Assembly (NCBI RefSeq): GCF_001267885.1
Contig: NZ_CP012382.1
Coordinates: 7,799,001 to 7,863,000, forward strand
Source: Streptomyces ambofaciens ATCC 23877
Lineage (GTDB): Bacteria; Actinomycetota; Actinomycetes; Streptomycetales; Streptomycetaceae
Direction: 5' to 3'
DNA length: 64,000 bases
Positions 47,978 to 58,124 of the stretch are shown piece after piece. The notes beneath the pieces were generated by a model that made no database searches, was not told the DNA's origin, and saw nothing but the letters and a program-made list of their open reading frames with translations. The translations under genes and the position numbers were made by a program. Positions within the stretch are counted from its first letter, which is position 1. Every line of letters begins with the position of its first letter.

Positions 47978-48925
47978 TTACTCGACGGCCGAGTGCCAGT
48001 TCCGTGACAGGTGCTTGCCCGCGTCGGGGGCGACCGTGCCGGGAGCGTTCAGGCCGGCGAGGTGGGTCTGGGCGTTGTTGAGCGTCAGGCTGTTGTTCCC
48101 GGCGGCGGAGGGCAGCCCGGTCTTGGCGTTGACCGCGGCGTCGATCAGTCCGAACAGGCCCAGTCCGCAGCCGCTGGCGCCGGGCACGGCGAAGGAACTG
48201 TCGTTCTGCGTGGCCCCGGTGAGGTTGATGCGGCTCATCTCACCGTCGTCGGCGACCGTGCCGTCACCCCGGAAGAACGACATGCCGAACTCGGGGAACT
48301 GCCGGTTCTCCGGCCGGAGCACGATCGGCTTGGCCGCGGAGCCTATGTAGCACTTGCTGCCCAGGAACGGATTCTCCAGGTGGATGCGGACCGGCAGGGC
48401 GACGATCGGCTCGTCGGTCAGGATGCCGGCGGTCTGGTTGAAGTCGTAGGGGGCTCCGACGGACTCCACCGTCGCCGTGATCTTGTTGAGCGAGCTGTTG
48501 CTGAGCTGCTCGCAGATGGCCGTGACCGCGGGGATGTTGCTCGGGCACATCAGGCCCAGCAGTCCGCCGGGAACGGTCGCGGAGTCGGCGATGAGGGCGC
48601 CGCCCGCCGGGGCCACCACGGAGCTGGTCCCGTCGGAGTTCTGGATGACGCCGATCTGGAGGTTGGTCCTGCCCGTGGTGACGGTGGTCTTGCCCAGCTT
48701 GATGGAGCCGTTCGGCGAGGTCGAGACCACACACTGCGGAGTGCGGGCCAGACCGTCGGCGGCCAGCATCGCCGGGGCGTCCACGGGGCAGCGGGTGAAG
48801 GGCGCCCACTCGCCGTTGGGTACGGCGACCGCCGCGGTCGCGGTGCCCATCGAGGCGAAGGCGCCGAGGGCGGTGCCGAGGGCGGTGGCGGTGGTGGCGA
48901 CTCTGGCGCCGAGGGAGAACCGCAT
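47978..48925 (-). CDS. Secreted protein of unknown function
   Basis: 315 residues. An N-terminal signal peptide (LGTALGAFASMGTATAAVA) leads into a protein with four or more spaced cysteines (RCPVDAP, PQCVVST, LMCPSN, ICEQL, SKCYIG, SGCGLG) that probably form disulfides, and beta-rich sequence. I recognise no catalytic motif. GGAAGG lies 8 bases before ATG 48925. It is in a block of three secreted protein genes divergent from the mce operon, so it may be an extracellular lipid-handling partner (inference only). Confidence 0.8.
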   Translation of the reverse strand: MRFSLGARVATTATALGTALGAFASMGTATAAVAVPNGEWAPFTRCPVDAPAMLAADGLARTPQCVVSTSPNGSIKLGKTTVTTGRTNLQIGVIQNSDGTSSVVAPAGGALIADSATVPGGLLGLMCPSNIPAVTAICEQLSNSSLNKITATVESVGAPYDFNQTAGILTDEPIVALPVRIHLENPFLGSKCYIGSAAKPIVLRPENRQFPEFGMSFFRGDGTVADDGEMSRINLTGATQNDSSFAVPGASGCGLGLFGLIDAAVNAKTGLPSAAGNNSLTLNNAQTHLAGLNAPGTVAPDAGKHLSRNWHSAVE

Positions 48926-49001
48926 GATGTGGCCTTCCGTGTCAGGGGATGGGGAGGGTGCGGGCGGAGCGGGGGGTGGGACGGTCGGGGCGGGAACCGG
49001 G

Positions 49002-50579
49002 TCAGCGTTCGGCCACCGGGATCTCCAGGGGCTGCAGGTCGGGCGTGCACTCGTCAGGGTTCGGCACCTCGGCCGAGACGTAGCAGGCCTGGCCCTGGAT
49101 CTGTTTGACGTAGTTGCCCGGGCCGGAGACGGAGGCGGTGAGCAGGCGGTCGAGCTTCTCGCCTCCCGCGGTGCCGCAGCCGGTGAAGGCGGGGATGTCG
49201 ACCTCGCCGGTCAGCGGACCGCCGGAGAGCAGCAGGTAGCCGGTGGCGGGCTCGCCGGTGACCTGCTCGCCCCGGCCGTGCAGGACCAGGTGGTCGCCGG
49301 GGAACTTCTCCGGGTCCGGTTCCGGCGAGACGAGGGACGTCTTCGTCCGGCACTCGTTCCCCACGTCCAGCGGGGTGCCGTTGACCTTCAGGGACGTCAC
49401 GCGGAGCACGACCGGTGCGCGGACGTAGGTGTCCGTGCTGGTGAACAGGAAGTCGGTGGTGCCGTGCGAGTCGATGGTCATCGGACCCGTCTGCTCCAGC
49501 ACCATCGTGGCCGTGGTCGGAGTGAAGTCGAAGGTGAGGAAGGTCGCCTCGAAAGGAGGGGTCTCCTTGCGCTGCCGGTGGTAGAGGTCCGCGGTGGAGT
49601 GCTGCCTGATGTAGGCGCCGCTGAAGTCCGGGAAGAACTCGAACTCGGGCTCGCCCTGGGTGATGAGCGTGCAGAACGGCGGGACCAGCGCGGCGCCGTC
49701 GAGCTTGTTCACGTTGGAGTAGCCGGTGATGTAGGCGTTCAGGGACATCGGTCCGGCCGGGTACTTCTCGTCGTACTTGCAGGTCGGTGCGTTCCGCTCG
49801 GCGGCGGGGCCGCCCGGCGCGGGCTCCGCGACCTTCGGGGCGCGTTCGCCCTGCCGGTCGGCCGGCTCGTCCGTCGGCTCCTCCGGCGTGCCGGAGGCGG
49901 AGGGAGACCCGGACGGCGATCCGCTCGGGGCGTCGGTGCCGCCCTCCGCGCTCGTGCCGACCTGGACGGTGGCCAGCCGGCCGCCGTCCGGGGCCTCGTC
50001 GGCGAGGGTGCAGTCGACGGTCACCGAGGCGGGATCGGTGGAGCCGCCGTCCGTGGTGGTCAGGGCCAGGTCCAGGGCGAAGCCCCCGGCGGTCATGGTC
50101 AGTTCGCCCGCCCCCTGGCCGGTCACCGAGGGCACGTCCCCCGTCGCGGTCAGCGTCAGCGGTCCGGTCGCGGTCAGTCGCGTGGGCTCCGTGCCGCCGC
50201 GCCACGTCGCCTCGGCGGTGGCCTCGCCCTGCGCCACGCCGACCGAGAGCCGGGTCGCCGCCCGGACACCGGCCGCGCCCAGCGCCACGAGGTCCGCCAC
50301 CGCCGGCTCCGGCAGTTCGACGGTCGTGGTCACGTCCGAGGGCTCGATCGGCTCACCGGGCGCCACCCGCTCGGGGAAGGCCGCCGTGACCTGTACCGTC
50401 GCGGGCTGCCGCCCGGAGGGGAACAGGCACGTGTACGGCAGCGCGGCATCGACCTCCTGCGTACCGGCCGCCCCCGCCGCCGCGGGCACGGTGGCCGCCA
50501 GCACGACGAACGCGGCGATCGCCGCGCCGCGAGCGCGGCTGCGGACTGTCCGTGGGACGGCGGTACGGGGGCCTGTCAT
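49002..50579 (-). CDS. Secreted DUF6801-like protein
   Basis: 525 residues. Signal peptide (GAAIAAFVVLAATVPAAAGA), then a beta-sandwich-like domain with YTCLFPSGRQPATVQVTAAFP and an acidic-cysteine end (VDCTLADEAPDG) that resembles DUF6801. A Ser/Pro/Gly-rich linker (~205-255, SGSPSGSPSASGTPEEPTDE) leads to a second beta-rich domain with paired cysteines. No cell-wall sorting signal is seen. GGAG precedes ATG 50579 by 6 bases. The middle gene of the secreted block; function unknown. Confidence 0.8.
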   Translation of the reverse strand: MTGPRTAVPRTVRSRARGAAIAAFVVLAATVPAAAGAAGTQEVDAALPYTCLFPSGRQPATVQVTAAFPERVAPGEPIEPSDVTTTVELPEPAVADLVALGAAGVRAATRLSVGVAQGEATAEATWRGGTEPTRLTATGPLTLTATGDVPSVTGQGAGELTMTAGGFALDLALTTTDGGSTDPASVTVDCTLADEAPDGGRLATVQVGTSAEGGTDAPSGSPSGSPSASGTPEEPTDEPADRQGERAPKVAEPAPGGPAAERNAPTCKYDEKYPAGPMSLNAYITGYSNVNKLDGAALVPPFCTLITQGEPEFEFFPDFSGAYIRQHSTADLYHRQRKETPPFEATFLTFDFTPTTATMVLEQTGPMTIDSHGTTDFLFTSTDTYVRAPVVLRVTSLKVNGTPLDVGNECRTKTSLVSPEPDPEKFPGDHLVLHGRGEQVTGEPATGYLLLSGGPLTGEVDIPAFTGCGTAGGEKLDRLLTASVSGPGNYVKQIQGQACYVSAEVPNPDECTPDLQPLEIPVAER

Positions 50580-50671
50580 CTGTCACTCCGCTCGAGTTGT
50601 TCCACGGTCCGGACGGCCGGTGGCGGCCGCGGCGTGCCGGCGGCCCGCACGTCCGGCCGGGATCACCGGCC

Positions 50672-50687
50672 GGGCGGCGAGCCGCCC
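50672..50687 (-). terminator. Short hairpin after the 210-residue secreted protein gene
   Basis: GGGCGGC-GA-GCCGCCC, directly past the stop of the minus-strand gene at 50693, with a further CCGGCCGG duplication next to it. The loop is only two bases, so the real structure is probably larger. Confidence 0.45.
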
Positions 50688-50692
50688 CCTGC

Positions 50693-51535
<843 letters not shown>

Positions 51536-51630
51536 TCATCCGCTGCTAAGTAAGGCGCCGGCGCGGGGGTCGCGGCCGGGCCGCTCCGGGGGAGGTGGGA
51601 GTCGGTCCGCAGGCCCTGTCCGGCCTCGCG

Positions 51631-51648
51631 TTGCTCACCGAGTGACAA
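51631..51648. promoter_or_regulatory. Palindrome copy 1 (degenerate) in the mce upstream region
   Basis: TTGCT-N8-GACAA. The right arm is identical to copies 2 and 3, the left arm is degraded, and the spacing is the same. It begins 33 bases before copy 2, about three helical turns. Confidence 0.45.
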
Positions 51649-51662
51649 GAGGAAGGCGCGTA

Positions 51663-51682
51663 TTTGTCGCCGCGCTGACAAA
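51663..51682. promoter_or_regulatory. Palindrome copy 2 in the mce upstream region
   Basis: TTTGTC-GCCGCGCT-GACAAA, a perfect 6-bp-arm inverted repeat with an 8-base spacer. The dimension suits a dimeric TetR/GntR-type repressor. Confidence 0.6.
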
Positions 51683-51938
51683 GGCGCGGTGGCTCAACCG
51701 AATCCTTCGGGAAAGTCGGATCCTCCTCTTGCCCGCGTAGGTTACTCAGCCGTAGCGTGCCGGGCACGGCGCTGATCTCCTGGTGGGTGCCCCCCCATGC
51801 CGAGGAGGCGCGATGGATGATTTCCGGCCTTGCCCTCCTTCAGGGGCGGACATCCGTCGGCAGGGCCGCGCGGAGTCCCTCCCTCCCAGAGCCGCGCGAC
51901 CCTGCCCCGCACCCGGCGGACAACGTGCCGGACGCGAC

Positions 51939-51956
51939 TTGTCCACGCAGTGACAA
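51939..51956. promoter_or_regulatory. Palindrome copy 3 in the mce upstream region
   Basis: TTGTC-CACGCAGT-GACAA, the same arms and spacing as copy 2, about 100 bases before the mce ATPase start. Confidence 0.6.
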
Positions 51957-52056
51957 AAGGCGAGGAGGCCGGCGTTCCACCTGTGGTCAGCAAACGGTGC
52001 ACCGGCCTGGCGTGCGCTCCTCGGTGCGCGCCGATCTCACCTGCTTTGGAGGTGAT

Positions 52057-53133
52057 ATGGGAATCGAAGTGGTGGTCGAGGGCCTCACCAAATCCTTCGG
52101 CAGGCAGAAGATCTGGCAGGACGTGAGCCTCACCCTGCCGGCCGGAGAGGTGAGTGTCATGCTCGGCCCGTCCGGCACCGGAAAGACGGTGTTCCTCAAG
52201 TCGCTCATCGGACTGCTGAAACCGGAGCGCGGCCGTGTCCTCATCGACGGCGTCGACATGGTGAGCAGCCCGGAGCGGGATATCTACGAGACCCGCAAGA
52301 AATTCGGGCTCATGTTCCAGGACGGCGCCCTTTTCGGTTCCATGTCCCTCTTCGACAACATCGCCTTTCCGCTGCGCGAGCACACCCGGAAGAAGGAGTC
52401 GGAGATCCGCCGCATCGTCATGGAGCGGATCGAGGTCGTGGGCCTGCTGGGCGCCGAGGGCAAGTTGCCGGGAGAGATCAGCGGCGGCATGCGCAAACGG
52501 GCCGGACTCGCCCGCGCGCTGGTGCTCGACCCGCAGATCATCCTGTGCGACGAACCCGACTCCGGACTCGACCCCGTCCGCACCGCCTACCTCTCCCAGC
52601 TGCTGATCGACCTCAACGCACAGATCGACGCGACGATGCTGATCGTCACCCACAACCTGGACATCGCCGCCACGGTCCCCGACAACATGGGCATGCTCTT
52701 CCGGCGCGAACTGGTCACCTTCGGTCCGCGCGAGGTACTCCTCACCAGTGAGGAGCCGGTCGTGGCCCAGTTCCTGGCCGGCCGCCGTGAGGGGCCGATC
52801 GGGATGTCGGAGGAGAAGGACGCCGCCACCCTCGCCGCCGAGGCCGCGGGGCCGCGCGGCGCCGACGGCCCCCGGGAGATCACCCCCCAGCTGGAGCCGT
52901 CCCCCGGGCTTCCGGCGCGCCGTGCCGTCACCCGGCGCCGGGAGCGGGTGCTGGGCATGCTCGACCGGCTGCCGCCCGCCGCCCGCGCCGCCATCGAACG
53001 CACCTACGCCGCCCGCCCCGCCGACACCGCGGCCACCACCGGGCCCGGCGTTGCCGGCACATCCGCCGGTCCGGGCGCCCCCGGCACCACCGCCCCGACG
53101 GTCCGGATGCCGGCCACCGGGAGCGGCGCATGA
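52057..53133 (+). CDS. mkl: Mce ATPase (MlaF/Mkl type)
   Basis: 358 residues. The ABC ATPase core (~1-255) has Walker A GPSGTGKTVFLKS, signature ISGGMRKRAGLARAL (the GGM form typical of MlaF/Mkl), Walker B IILCDEPDSGLDP and the H-loop VTHNL. A Pro/Ala-rich tail of about 100 residues follows. It powers lipid transport through the YrbE permeases. The ribosome site GGAGGTGAT is an ideal match to 16S rRNA, so expression may be high. The stop overlaps the first permease gene by 4 bp. Confidence 0.95.
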   Translation: MGIEVVVEGLTKSFGRQKIWQDVSLTLPAGEVSVMLGPSGTGKTVFLKSLIGLLKPERGRVLIDGVDMVSSPERDIYETRKKFGLMFQDGALFGSMSLFDNIAFPLREHTRKKESEIRRIVMERIEVVGLLGAEGKLPGEISGGMRKRAGLARALVLDPQIILCDEPDSGLDPVRTAYLSQLLIDLNAQIDATMLIVTHNLDIAATVPDNMGMLFRRELVTFGPREVLLTSEEPVVAQFLAGRREGPIGMSEEKDAATLAAEAAGPRGADGPREITPQLEPSPGLPARRAVTRRRERVLGMLDRLPPAARAAIERTYAARPADTAATTGPGVAGTSAGPGAPGTTAPTVRMPATGSGA

Positions 53134-53894
53134 TCACCGGTGCCCTGCGGCAGACCGGTCGGCTGTTCGCGCTCGCCGCCGAGGTGGCCCGTGCGATCTT
53201 CCGGCGGCCGTTCCAGTTCCGGGAGTTCGTGGAGCAGTTCTGGTTCATCGCCAGTGTCACGATCCTGCCCGCGGCCCTGGTCTCGATCCCGTTCGGCGCC
53301 GTGATCGCCCTCCAGGTCGGCTCGCTCACCCAGCAGCTCGGCGCCCAGTCCTTCACCGGCGGCGCCAGCGTGCTGGCCGTCGTCCAGCAGGCCAGCCCGC
53401 TGATCGTCGCCCTGCTGATCGCGGGCGCGGCCGGCTCCGCCATCTGCGCCGACCTCGGCTCGCGCACCATCCGCGAGGAGCTGGACGCCATGGAGGTCAT
53501 GGGCGTCTCACCGGTGCAACGCCTGGTGGTTCCCCGTGTCCTGGCCACCATGGGCGTCGCGGTCCTGCTCAACGGCCTGGTCTCCGTGGTCGGCATCCTC
53601 GGCGGCTACGTCTTCAACGTCTTCCTCCAGGACGGCACCCCCGGCGCCTACCTCTCCAGCTTCTCCGCCCTCGCCCAGCTGCCCGACCTCTACGTCAGCG
53701 AACTCAAGGCCCTGGTCTTCGGGTTCATCGCCGGGGTCGTCGCCGCCTATCGGGGTCTCAACCCGCGCGGCGGCCCCAAGGGCGTCGGCGACGCGGTCAA
53801 CCAGTCCGTCGTCATCACCTTCCTGCTGCTCTTCTTCGTCAACATGGTGATGACGGGCGTCTACCTCCAACTCGTTCCGCCGAAGGGAGGCTGA
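53130..53894 (+). CDS. yrbEA: YrbE/MlaE-family permease A
   Basis: 254 residues with about five to six hydrophobic segments. MlaE family sequence is clear: FVEQFWFIASVTILPAALVSIPFGAV, then ADLGSRTIREELDAMEVMGVSPVQRLVVPRVLA, the loop that contacts the ATPase. It forms the membrane channel of the Mce system with permease B. ATG 53130 overlaps the ATPase stop (ATGA). Confidence 0.95.
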   Translation: MITGALRQTGRLFALAAEVARAIFRRPFQFREFVEQFWFIASVTILPAALVSIPFGAVIALQVGSLTQQLGAQSFTGGASVLAVVQQASPLIVALLIAGAAGSAICADLGSRTIREELDAMEVMGVSPVQRLVVPRVLATMGVAVLLNGLVSVVGILGGYVFNVFLQDGTPGAYLSSFSALAQLPDLYVSELKALVFGFIAGVVAAYRGLNPRGGPKGVGDAVNQSVVITFLLLFFVNMVMTGVYLQLVPPKGG

Positions 53895-53899
53895 GGTCC

Positions 53900-54706
53900 G
53901 TGGCCTCCCCGCTCGTCTGGCTCGACCGCTCCGGCGACCAACTCCTGTTCTACGTGCGCTCCCTGCTGTGGATCCCGCGCACCCTGCACCGCTACCTCCG
54001 AGAGGTCCAGCGGCTCCTCGCCGAGGTCGCCTTCGGCACCGGTGGCCTCGGGGTCGTCGGCGGCACCATCGGCGTGATGATCGCGATGACCCTGTTCACG
54101 GGCACCGTCGTCGGCCTCCAGGGCTACGCGGCACTCGACCAGATCGGCACCGCGGCCTTCACCGGGTTCGTCTCCGCCTACTTCAACACCCGCGAGATCG
54201 CCCCGCTCGTCGCGGGACTCGCCCTGTCCGCGACCGTCGGCGCCGGCTTCACCGCCCAGCTCGGCGCCATGCGCATCAACGAGGAGGTCGACGCGCTGGA
54301 GGGCATGGGCATCCGCTCCCTGCCCTACCTGGTCACCACCCGCATCATCGCCGGCGTCGTCGCCATCATCCCCCTCTACGCGATCGGGCTGCTCTCCTCC
54401 TACCTGGCCTCCCGGTACGTGACGGTCCTCTTCAACGGCCAGTCCCGGGGCACCTACGACCACTACTTCAACCTGTTCCTGTCACCCACGGACGTGCTCC
54501 TGTCCGTCCTGAAGGTGTTCATCTTCAGCGTGATGGTGATCGTCGCCCACTGCTACTACGGCTACCGCGCCTCCGGCGGCCCCGCCGGAGTCGGCACCGC
54601 CGTCGGCCGGTCCGTGCGCAACGCGATCGTGCTGATCAGCGTCACCGACTTCTTCCTGTCGCTGGCCCTGTGGGGCGCCACCACGACCGTGAAGGTGGCG
54701 GGGTGA
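53900..54706 (+). CDS. yrbEB: YrbE/MlaE-family permease B
   Basis: 268 residues, paralogous to permease A. Family motif AQLGAMRINEEVDALEGMGIRSLPYLVTTRIIA is conserved; several hydrophobic segments follow. The start is GTG 53900, five bases after the permease A stop and preceded by GGGAGG; a much longer open frame upstream is only a shadow of the ATPase and permease A. In Mce systems the two YrbE proteins form a heterodimer. Confidence 0.94.
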   Translation: MASPLVWLDRSGDQLLFYVRSLLWIPRTLHRYLREVQRLLAEVAFGTGGLGVVGGTIGVMIAMTLFTGTVVGLQGYAALDQIGTAAFTGFVSAYFNTREIAPLVAGLALSATVGAGFTAQLGAMRINEEVDALEGMGIRSLPYLVTTRIIAGVVAIIPLYAIGLLSSYLASRYVTVLFNGQSRGTYDHYFNLFLSPTDVLLSVLKVFIFSVMVIVAHCYYGYRASGGPAGVGTAVGRSVRNAIVLISVTDFFLSLALWGATTTVKVAG

Positions 54707-54707
54707 C

Positions 54708-55958
54708 ATGGCCGCAGTGAACACGGCACGGGGCGCGACCACGCGCCGGCGCCTCGCGGGAGTGGTCTTCCTGGTGGTCCCCGCCCTGCTGGTGTGGCTC
54801 GCGATCGCCGTCTACGACAAGAGGTTCACGGACTCCGACCCGGTGGTCGTGGAGGCCGCGAGCGTCGGCAACGAGATGCACCTGGGCGCCGAGGTCAAGC
54901 TGCGCGGTGTCGTCGTCGGCGAGGTCCGCGAGATCGACGCCACCGACGACGGCGCCCGGCTCACCCTCGCCCTCAGGCCCGGCGCCCTCGCCGACATCCC
55001 GGCCGACGTACGCGCCCAGATGCTGCCGACCACCCTCTTCGGTGAGCGCTTCGTCGCCCTCGTCCCACCCGCGTCGCCCTCCGCGCAGCCGCTGGCCGCC
55101 GGTGCCGTCATACCCCAGGACCGCTCCGCCAGCGCCGTCGAACTCCAGGAGGTGCTGGACAACGTGCTGCCCATGCTCACCGCCGTCCAGCCGCAGAAAC
55201 TCTCCGCGACCCTCTCCACCGTCTCCCAGGCCCTGGAGGGACGCGGAGACCGGCTCGGGGACACCCTCACCCTCCTCGACTCCCACCTGCGCGAGTTCAA
55301 CCCCCAACTGCCCACGCTCAACCGCGACCTGAAAGAACTCGTGAAGGTCAGCCACGTGTACGCCGATTCCGCGCCCGACATCCTCACGGCCCTCACCGAC
55401 TTCACCACCACCAGCGGCACCCTGGCCGAGAAGGAGAGCGAGCTGGCCGGCACCCTCGGAGCCACCACCGGCACGGCCGAGGACCTCACCGCCTTCCTGA
55501 GGCAGAACCGGGACAACATCATCCGGCTCTCCGCCTCCTCCCGGCCCACCCTGGAACTCCTCGCCGAGTACTCCTCGGCCTTCCCCTGCACCCTGCGCAC
55601 CCTCGCCGACTTCGTGCCGGCCATGGACAAGGCCCTCGGCAAGGGCACCGACCGGCCCGGCCTGCGCGTCGACGTCACCACCGTGACCTCCCGCGGCGCC
55701 TACCGTCCCGGCGCAGACACCCCCTCCTACGACGCCGGCGGCGGCCCCCGCTGCTACCCCGTCCCCTACCTCGGGGTCGCCGCGAAACCCGCCGTACAGG
55801 TGCCCGCGTCGGCCGGCCAGGACCTCGGCCCGGCCAACTCCCCACAGGAGAACGACCTCGTCAACGAACTCCTCGCACCCGCCCCTGCAAGGCCCCCGCC
55901 GGCCTCCCCGAGTGGAGCAGCCTCCTGGCGGGCCCGGCGCTGCGCGGCACGGAGGTGA
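54708..55958 (+). CDS. mceA: MceA, MCE-domain protein with frameshifted C-terminus
   Basis: 416 residues as read. An N-terminal membrane anchor (AGVVFLVVPALLVWLAIAVY), an MCE domain (~45-120: GNEMHLGAEVKLRGVVVGEV), then a long helical region. It should line the periplasmic lipid tunnel with MceB-F. From about base 55884 the frame turns into an Arg/Pro/Ala tail ending at 55958, while the -1 frame encodes APAGLPEWSSLLAGPALRGT and ends in a TGA at 55967-55969 that overlaps the mceB ATG. That restores the ATGA junction used in this operon, so a one-base deletion in the C-rich run near 55878-55886, or a sequencing error, is likely. Confidence 0.9.
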   Translation: MAAVNTARGATTRRRLAGVVFLVVPALLVWLAIAVYDKRFTDSDPVVVEAASVGNEMHLGAEVKLRGVVVGEVREIDATDDGARLTLALRPGALADIPADVRAQMLPTTLFGERFVALVPPASPSAQPLAAGAVIPQDRSASAVELQEVLDNVLPMLTAVQPQKLSATLSTVSQALEGRGDRLGDTLTLLDSHLREFNPQLPTLNRDLKELVKVSHVYADSAPDILTALTDFTTTSGTLAEKESELAGTLGATTGTAEDLTAFLRQNRDNIIRLSASSRPTLELLAEYSSAFPCTLRTLADFVPAMDKALGKGTDRPGLRVDVTTVTSRGAYRPGADTPSYDAGGGPRCYPVPYLGVAAKPAVQVPASAGQDLGPANSPQENDLVNELLAPAPARPPPASPSGAASWRARRCAARR

Positions 55959-55965
55959 CCCTGAG

Positions 55966-57024
55966 ATGACGCCCCGCCGCTCCGCCCCCACCCGGCGCCG
56001 TCCGCTGACCGGCCCGCTGCTGAAGTCCCTCGCCTTCCTCGTGGTCACCGCGCTGGCCACGACCGTCCTCGGACTGAGCGTCTCCGGCACGGGCGTCGGC
56101 GACGACAGCGTCTCCTACAAGGCGCTGTTCACCGACGCCACCGGCGTCACCGACGGCGACAGCGTGCGGATCTCGGGTGTCGAGGTCGGCGAGGTCACCG
56201 ATGTCCGCGTCGTGGACCGGCGCACGGCCCAGGTCACCTTCAGCGTCCGCGACGACCGCACCCTGCCCCGTTCGACCACCGCCGCCGTGAAGTACCTCAA
56301 CATGGTCGGGCAGCGCTACATCGCCCTCGACCGGGGCAGCGGCGACCTCACCGGAACCCTCGACGCCGGCGACACCATTCCGCTGGACCGCACCGCCCCC
56401 GCGCTCGACCTCACCCTGCTGTTCAACGGGTTCAAGCCGCTCTTCGAAGGCCTGTCCCCGAAGGACGTCAACGAGCTCGCCGGCTCCATCGTCCAGGTCC
56501 TCCAGGGCGAGGGCGGCACCGTCGACAGCCTCGTCCGGCACATCGGTTCCGTCAGCACGACGGTCGCCGCCAAGGACAAGGTCGTCGGCGAGGTGGTGAA
56601 GAACCTCAACACGGTCCTGACCACCCTCAACGACCGCGAGGCCGACTTCGACGACCTCGTGGACACCCTCCAGAAACTCGTCACCGGTTTCAACGGGGAC
56701 CGCAAACCGCTGGGCAAGGCCGTCGCGGCCATGGGCGATCTGACCACCGTGACCGCCGACCTCCTCCAGGAGGGACGCGCACCCCTCAAGCGCGACATCC
56801 GCGAACTGGGGCGCCTCTCCGCCAACCTCGGCGACGCCACCCCGCAGATCGAGGACTTCCTCGCCCGGACGCCCGCCAAGATGACCGCGCTGGGCCGCCT
56901 GTCCTCGTACGGGTCCTGGTTCAACCTCTATCTCTGCGAGGCACGCGTGGGCCCGGTGACCACCTCCACGGGCTCCGAACCGCCCACCGGCATCGCTGTC
57001 ACCGAGGCGAGGTGCGGCGCATGA
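55966..57024 (+). CDS. mceB: MceB, MCE-domain protein
   Basis: 352 residues. N-terminal anchor (SLAFLVVTALATTVLGLSV), MCE domain (~40-115: YKALFTDATGVTDGDSVRISGVEVGEVTDVRV), helical region to ~320, then a short C-terminal tail with cysteines (YLCEARVG, ARCGA). The start ATG 55966 overlaps the repaired mceA stop. The mceC start overlaps its own stop by ATGA. Confidence 0.93.
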   Translation: MTPRRSAPTRRRPLTGPLLKSLAFLVVTALATTVLGLSVSGTGVGDDSVSYKALFTDATGVTDGDSVRISGVEVGEVTDVRVVDRRTAQVTFSVRDDRTLPRSTTAAVKYLNMVGQRYIALDRGSGDLTGTLDAGDTIPLDRTAPALDLTLLFNGFKPLFEGLSPKDVNELAGSIVQVLQGEGGTVDSLVRHIGSVSTTVAAKDKVVGEVVKNLNTVLTTLNDREADFDDLVDTLQKLVTGFNGDRKPLGKAVAAMGDLTTVTADLLQEGRAPLKRDIRELGRLSANLGDATPQIEDFLARTPAKMTALGRLSSYGSWFNLYLCEARVGPVTTSTGSEPPTGIAVTEARCGA

Positions 57025-58124
57025 GCCTGCTGCTGCGTCGCGAACGCCGCGCCGAGACCGCGCCGGCACCCCGCCGCCCACGCCGACCGCGCCTGAAGCC
57101 CGTCAAGGACCGCAACCCGGTCGCCGTGGCGATCGTCGGCCTGCTCCTGCTGGCCCTGCTCACCGTCTTCGCCTACAACGCCGACCGGCTCTCCCTGACC
57201 GGCGGCGGCACCACCTACACCGCCGACTTCACCGAGGCCGCGGGCCTCGACGCCGGCGACGAGGTGCGTGTCGCCGGCGTCAAGGTCGGCGAGGTCACCT
57301 CCGTCGCCCTCGACGGCGACCGGGTGAAGGTGACCTTCGAGGTGGAGGACGCCTGGATCGGCGACCGGACCACCGCCGCCATCGCCATCAAGACGCTGCT
57401 CGGTGACAAGTACCTGGCCCTCGACCCCCTCGGCTCGGCACGCCAGGACCCCGGCGCCCGCATCCCGAAGACCCGCACCACGTCCCCCTACGACGTCACG
57501 CAGGCGTTCCAGGACCTCAGCGGCACCGTCGACGCCATCGACACCCAGCAGCTCGCCGAGAGCTTCGAGACCATCTCCCAGACCTTCGAGAAGTCGCCGC
57601 CGCACGTGCGCAAGGCGGCCACCGGCCTGTCCGACCTGTCGAGGACCGTGTCCAAGCGCGACCGTGAACTGTCCGAACTCCTCAAGGGCAGCGCCCGGTT
57701 CACCAAGACGCTGGAGAGCAAGAAGGCCGGCTTCGAGACCCTCATCGAGGACGCGGGACCGCTCCTCGGCGAGCTGCGCGACCGCCGGGACGCCATCAGC
57801 GCACTGCTCGAGGGCAGCCGCGACCTCGGCACCGAACTGGGGGGCCTGGTCGCGGACAACGACAAGCAGCTGGACCCCACGCTCAAGGCGCTCGGCCGGG
57901 TCACGACCGTCCTGGAGAAGAACGGCACCCAGCTGGACAAGACACTCGCCCTGGTCGGCCCCTACTACCGCCTCGTCGGCAACACCCTGGGCAACGGCCG
58001 GTGGTTCGACAGCTACCTCTGCGGGGTCGTGCCCCGCGACTACCTGCCCGCCCAGTCCCAGCCCACGAACGGGTGCATGCCGCCGAAGCAGCAGGCGGCG
58101 GCCCGGGGGAGCGGTGAACGATGA
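57021..58124 (+). CDS. mceC: MceC, MCE-domain protein
   Basis: 367 residues. A basic N-terminus, anchor (NPVAVAIVGLLLLALLTVFAY), MCE domain (YTADFTEAAGLDAGDEVRVAGVKVGEV), long helices, and a C-terminal segment WFDSYLCGVVPRDYLP similar to the MceB tail. Coupled by 4-bp overlaps on both sides. Confidence 0.93.
   Translation: MSLLLRRERRAETAPAPRRPRRPRLKPVKDRNPVAVAIVGLLLLALLTVFAYNADRLSLTGGGTTYTADFTEAAGLDAGDEVRVAGVKVGEVTSVALDGDRVKVTFEVEDAWIGDRTTAAIAIKTLLGDKYLALDPLGSARQDPGARIPKTRTTSPYDVTQAFQDLSGTVDAIDTQQLAESFETISQTFEKSPPHVRKAATGLSDLSRTVSKRDRELSELLKGSARFTKTLESKKAGFETLIEDAGPLLGELRDRRDAISALLEGSRDLGTELGGLVADNDKQLDPTLKALGRVTTVLEKNGTQLDKTLALVGPYYRLVGNTLGNGRWFDSYLCGVVPRDYLPAQSQPTNGCMPPKQQAAARGSGER

Noticed and set aside
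52748..53899. Upstream extension of the permease B frame through the ATPase and permease A
   Set aside because: The translated sequence there is Pro/Arg-rich noise; the real protein begins at GTG 53900 with a ribosome site.
55878..55890. Programmed -1 frameshifting as the main explanation for mceA
   Set aside because: No canonical slippery heptamer or clear downstream stimulator is visible; a one-base deletion or sequencing error is simpler. Kept only as an alternative.
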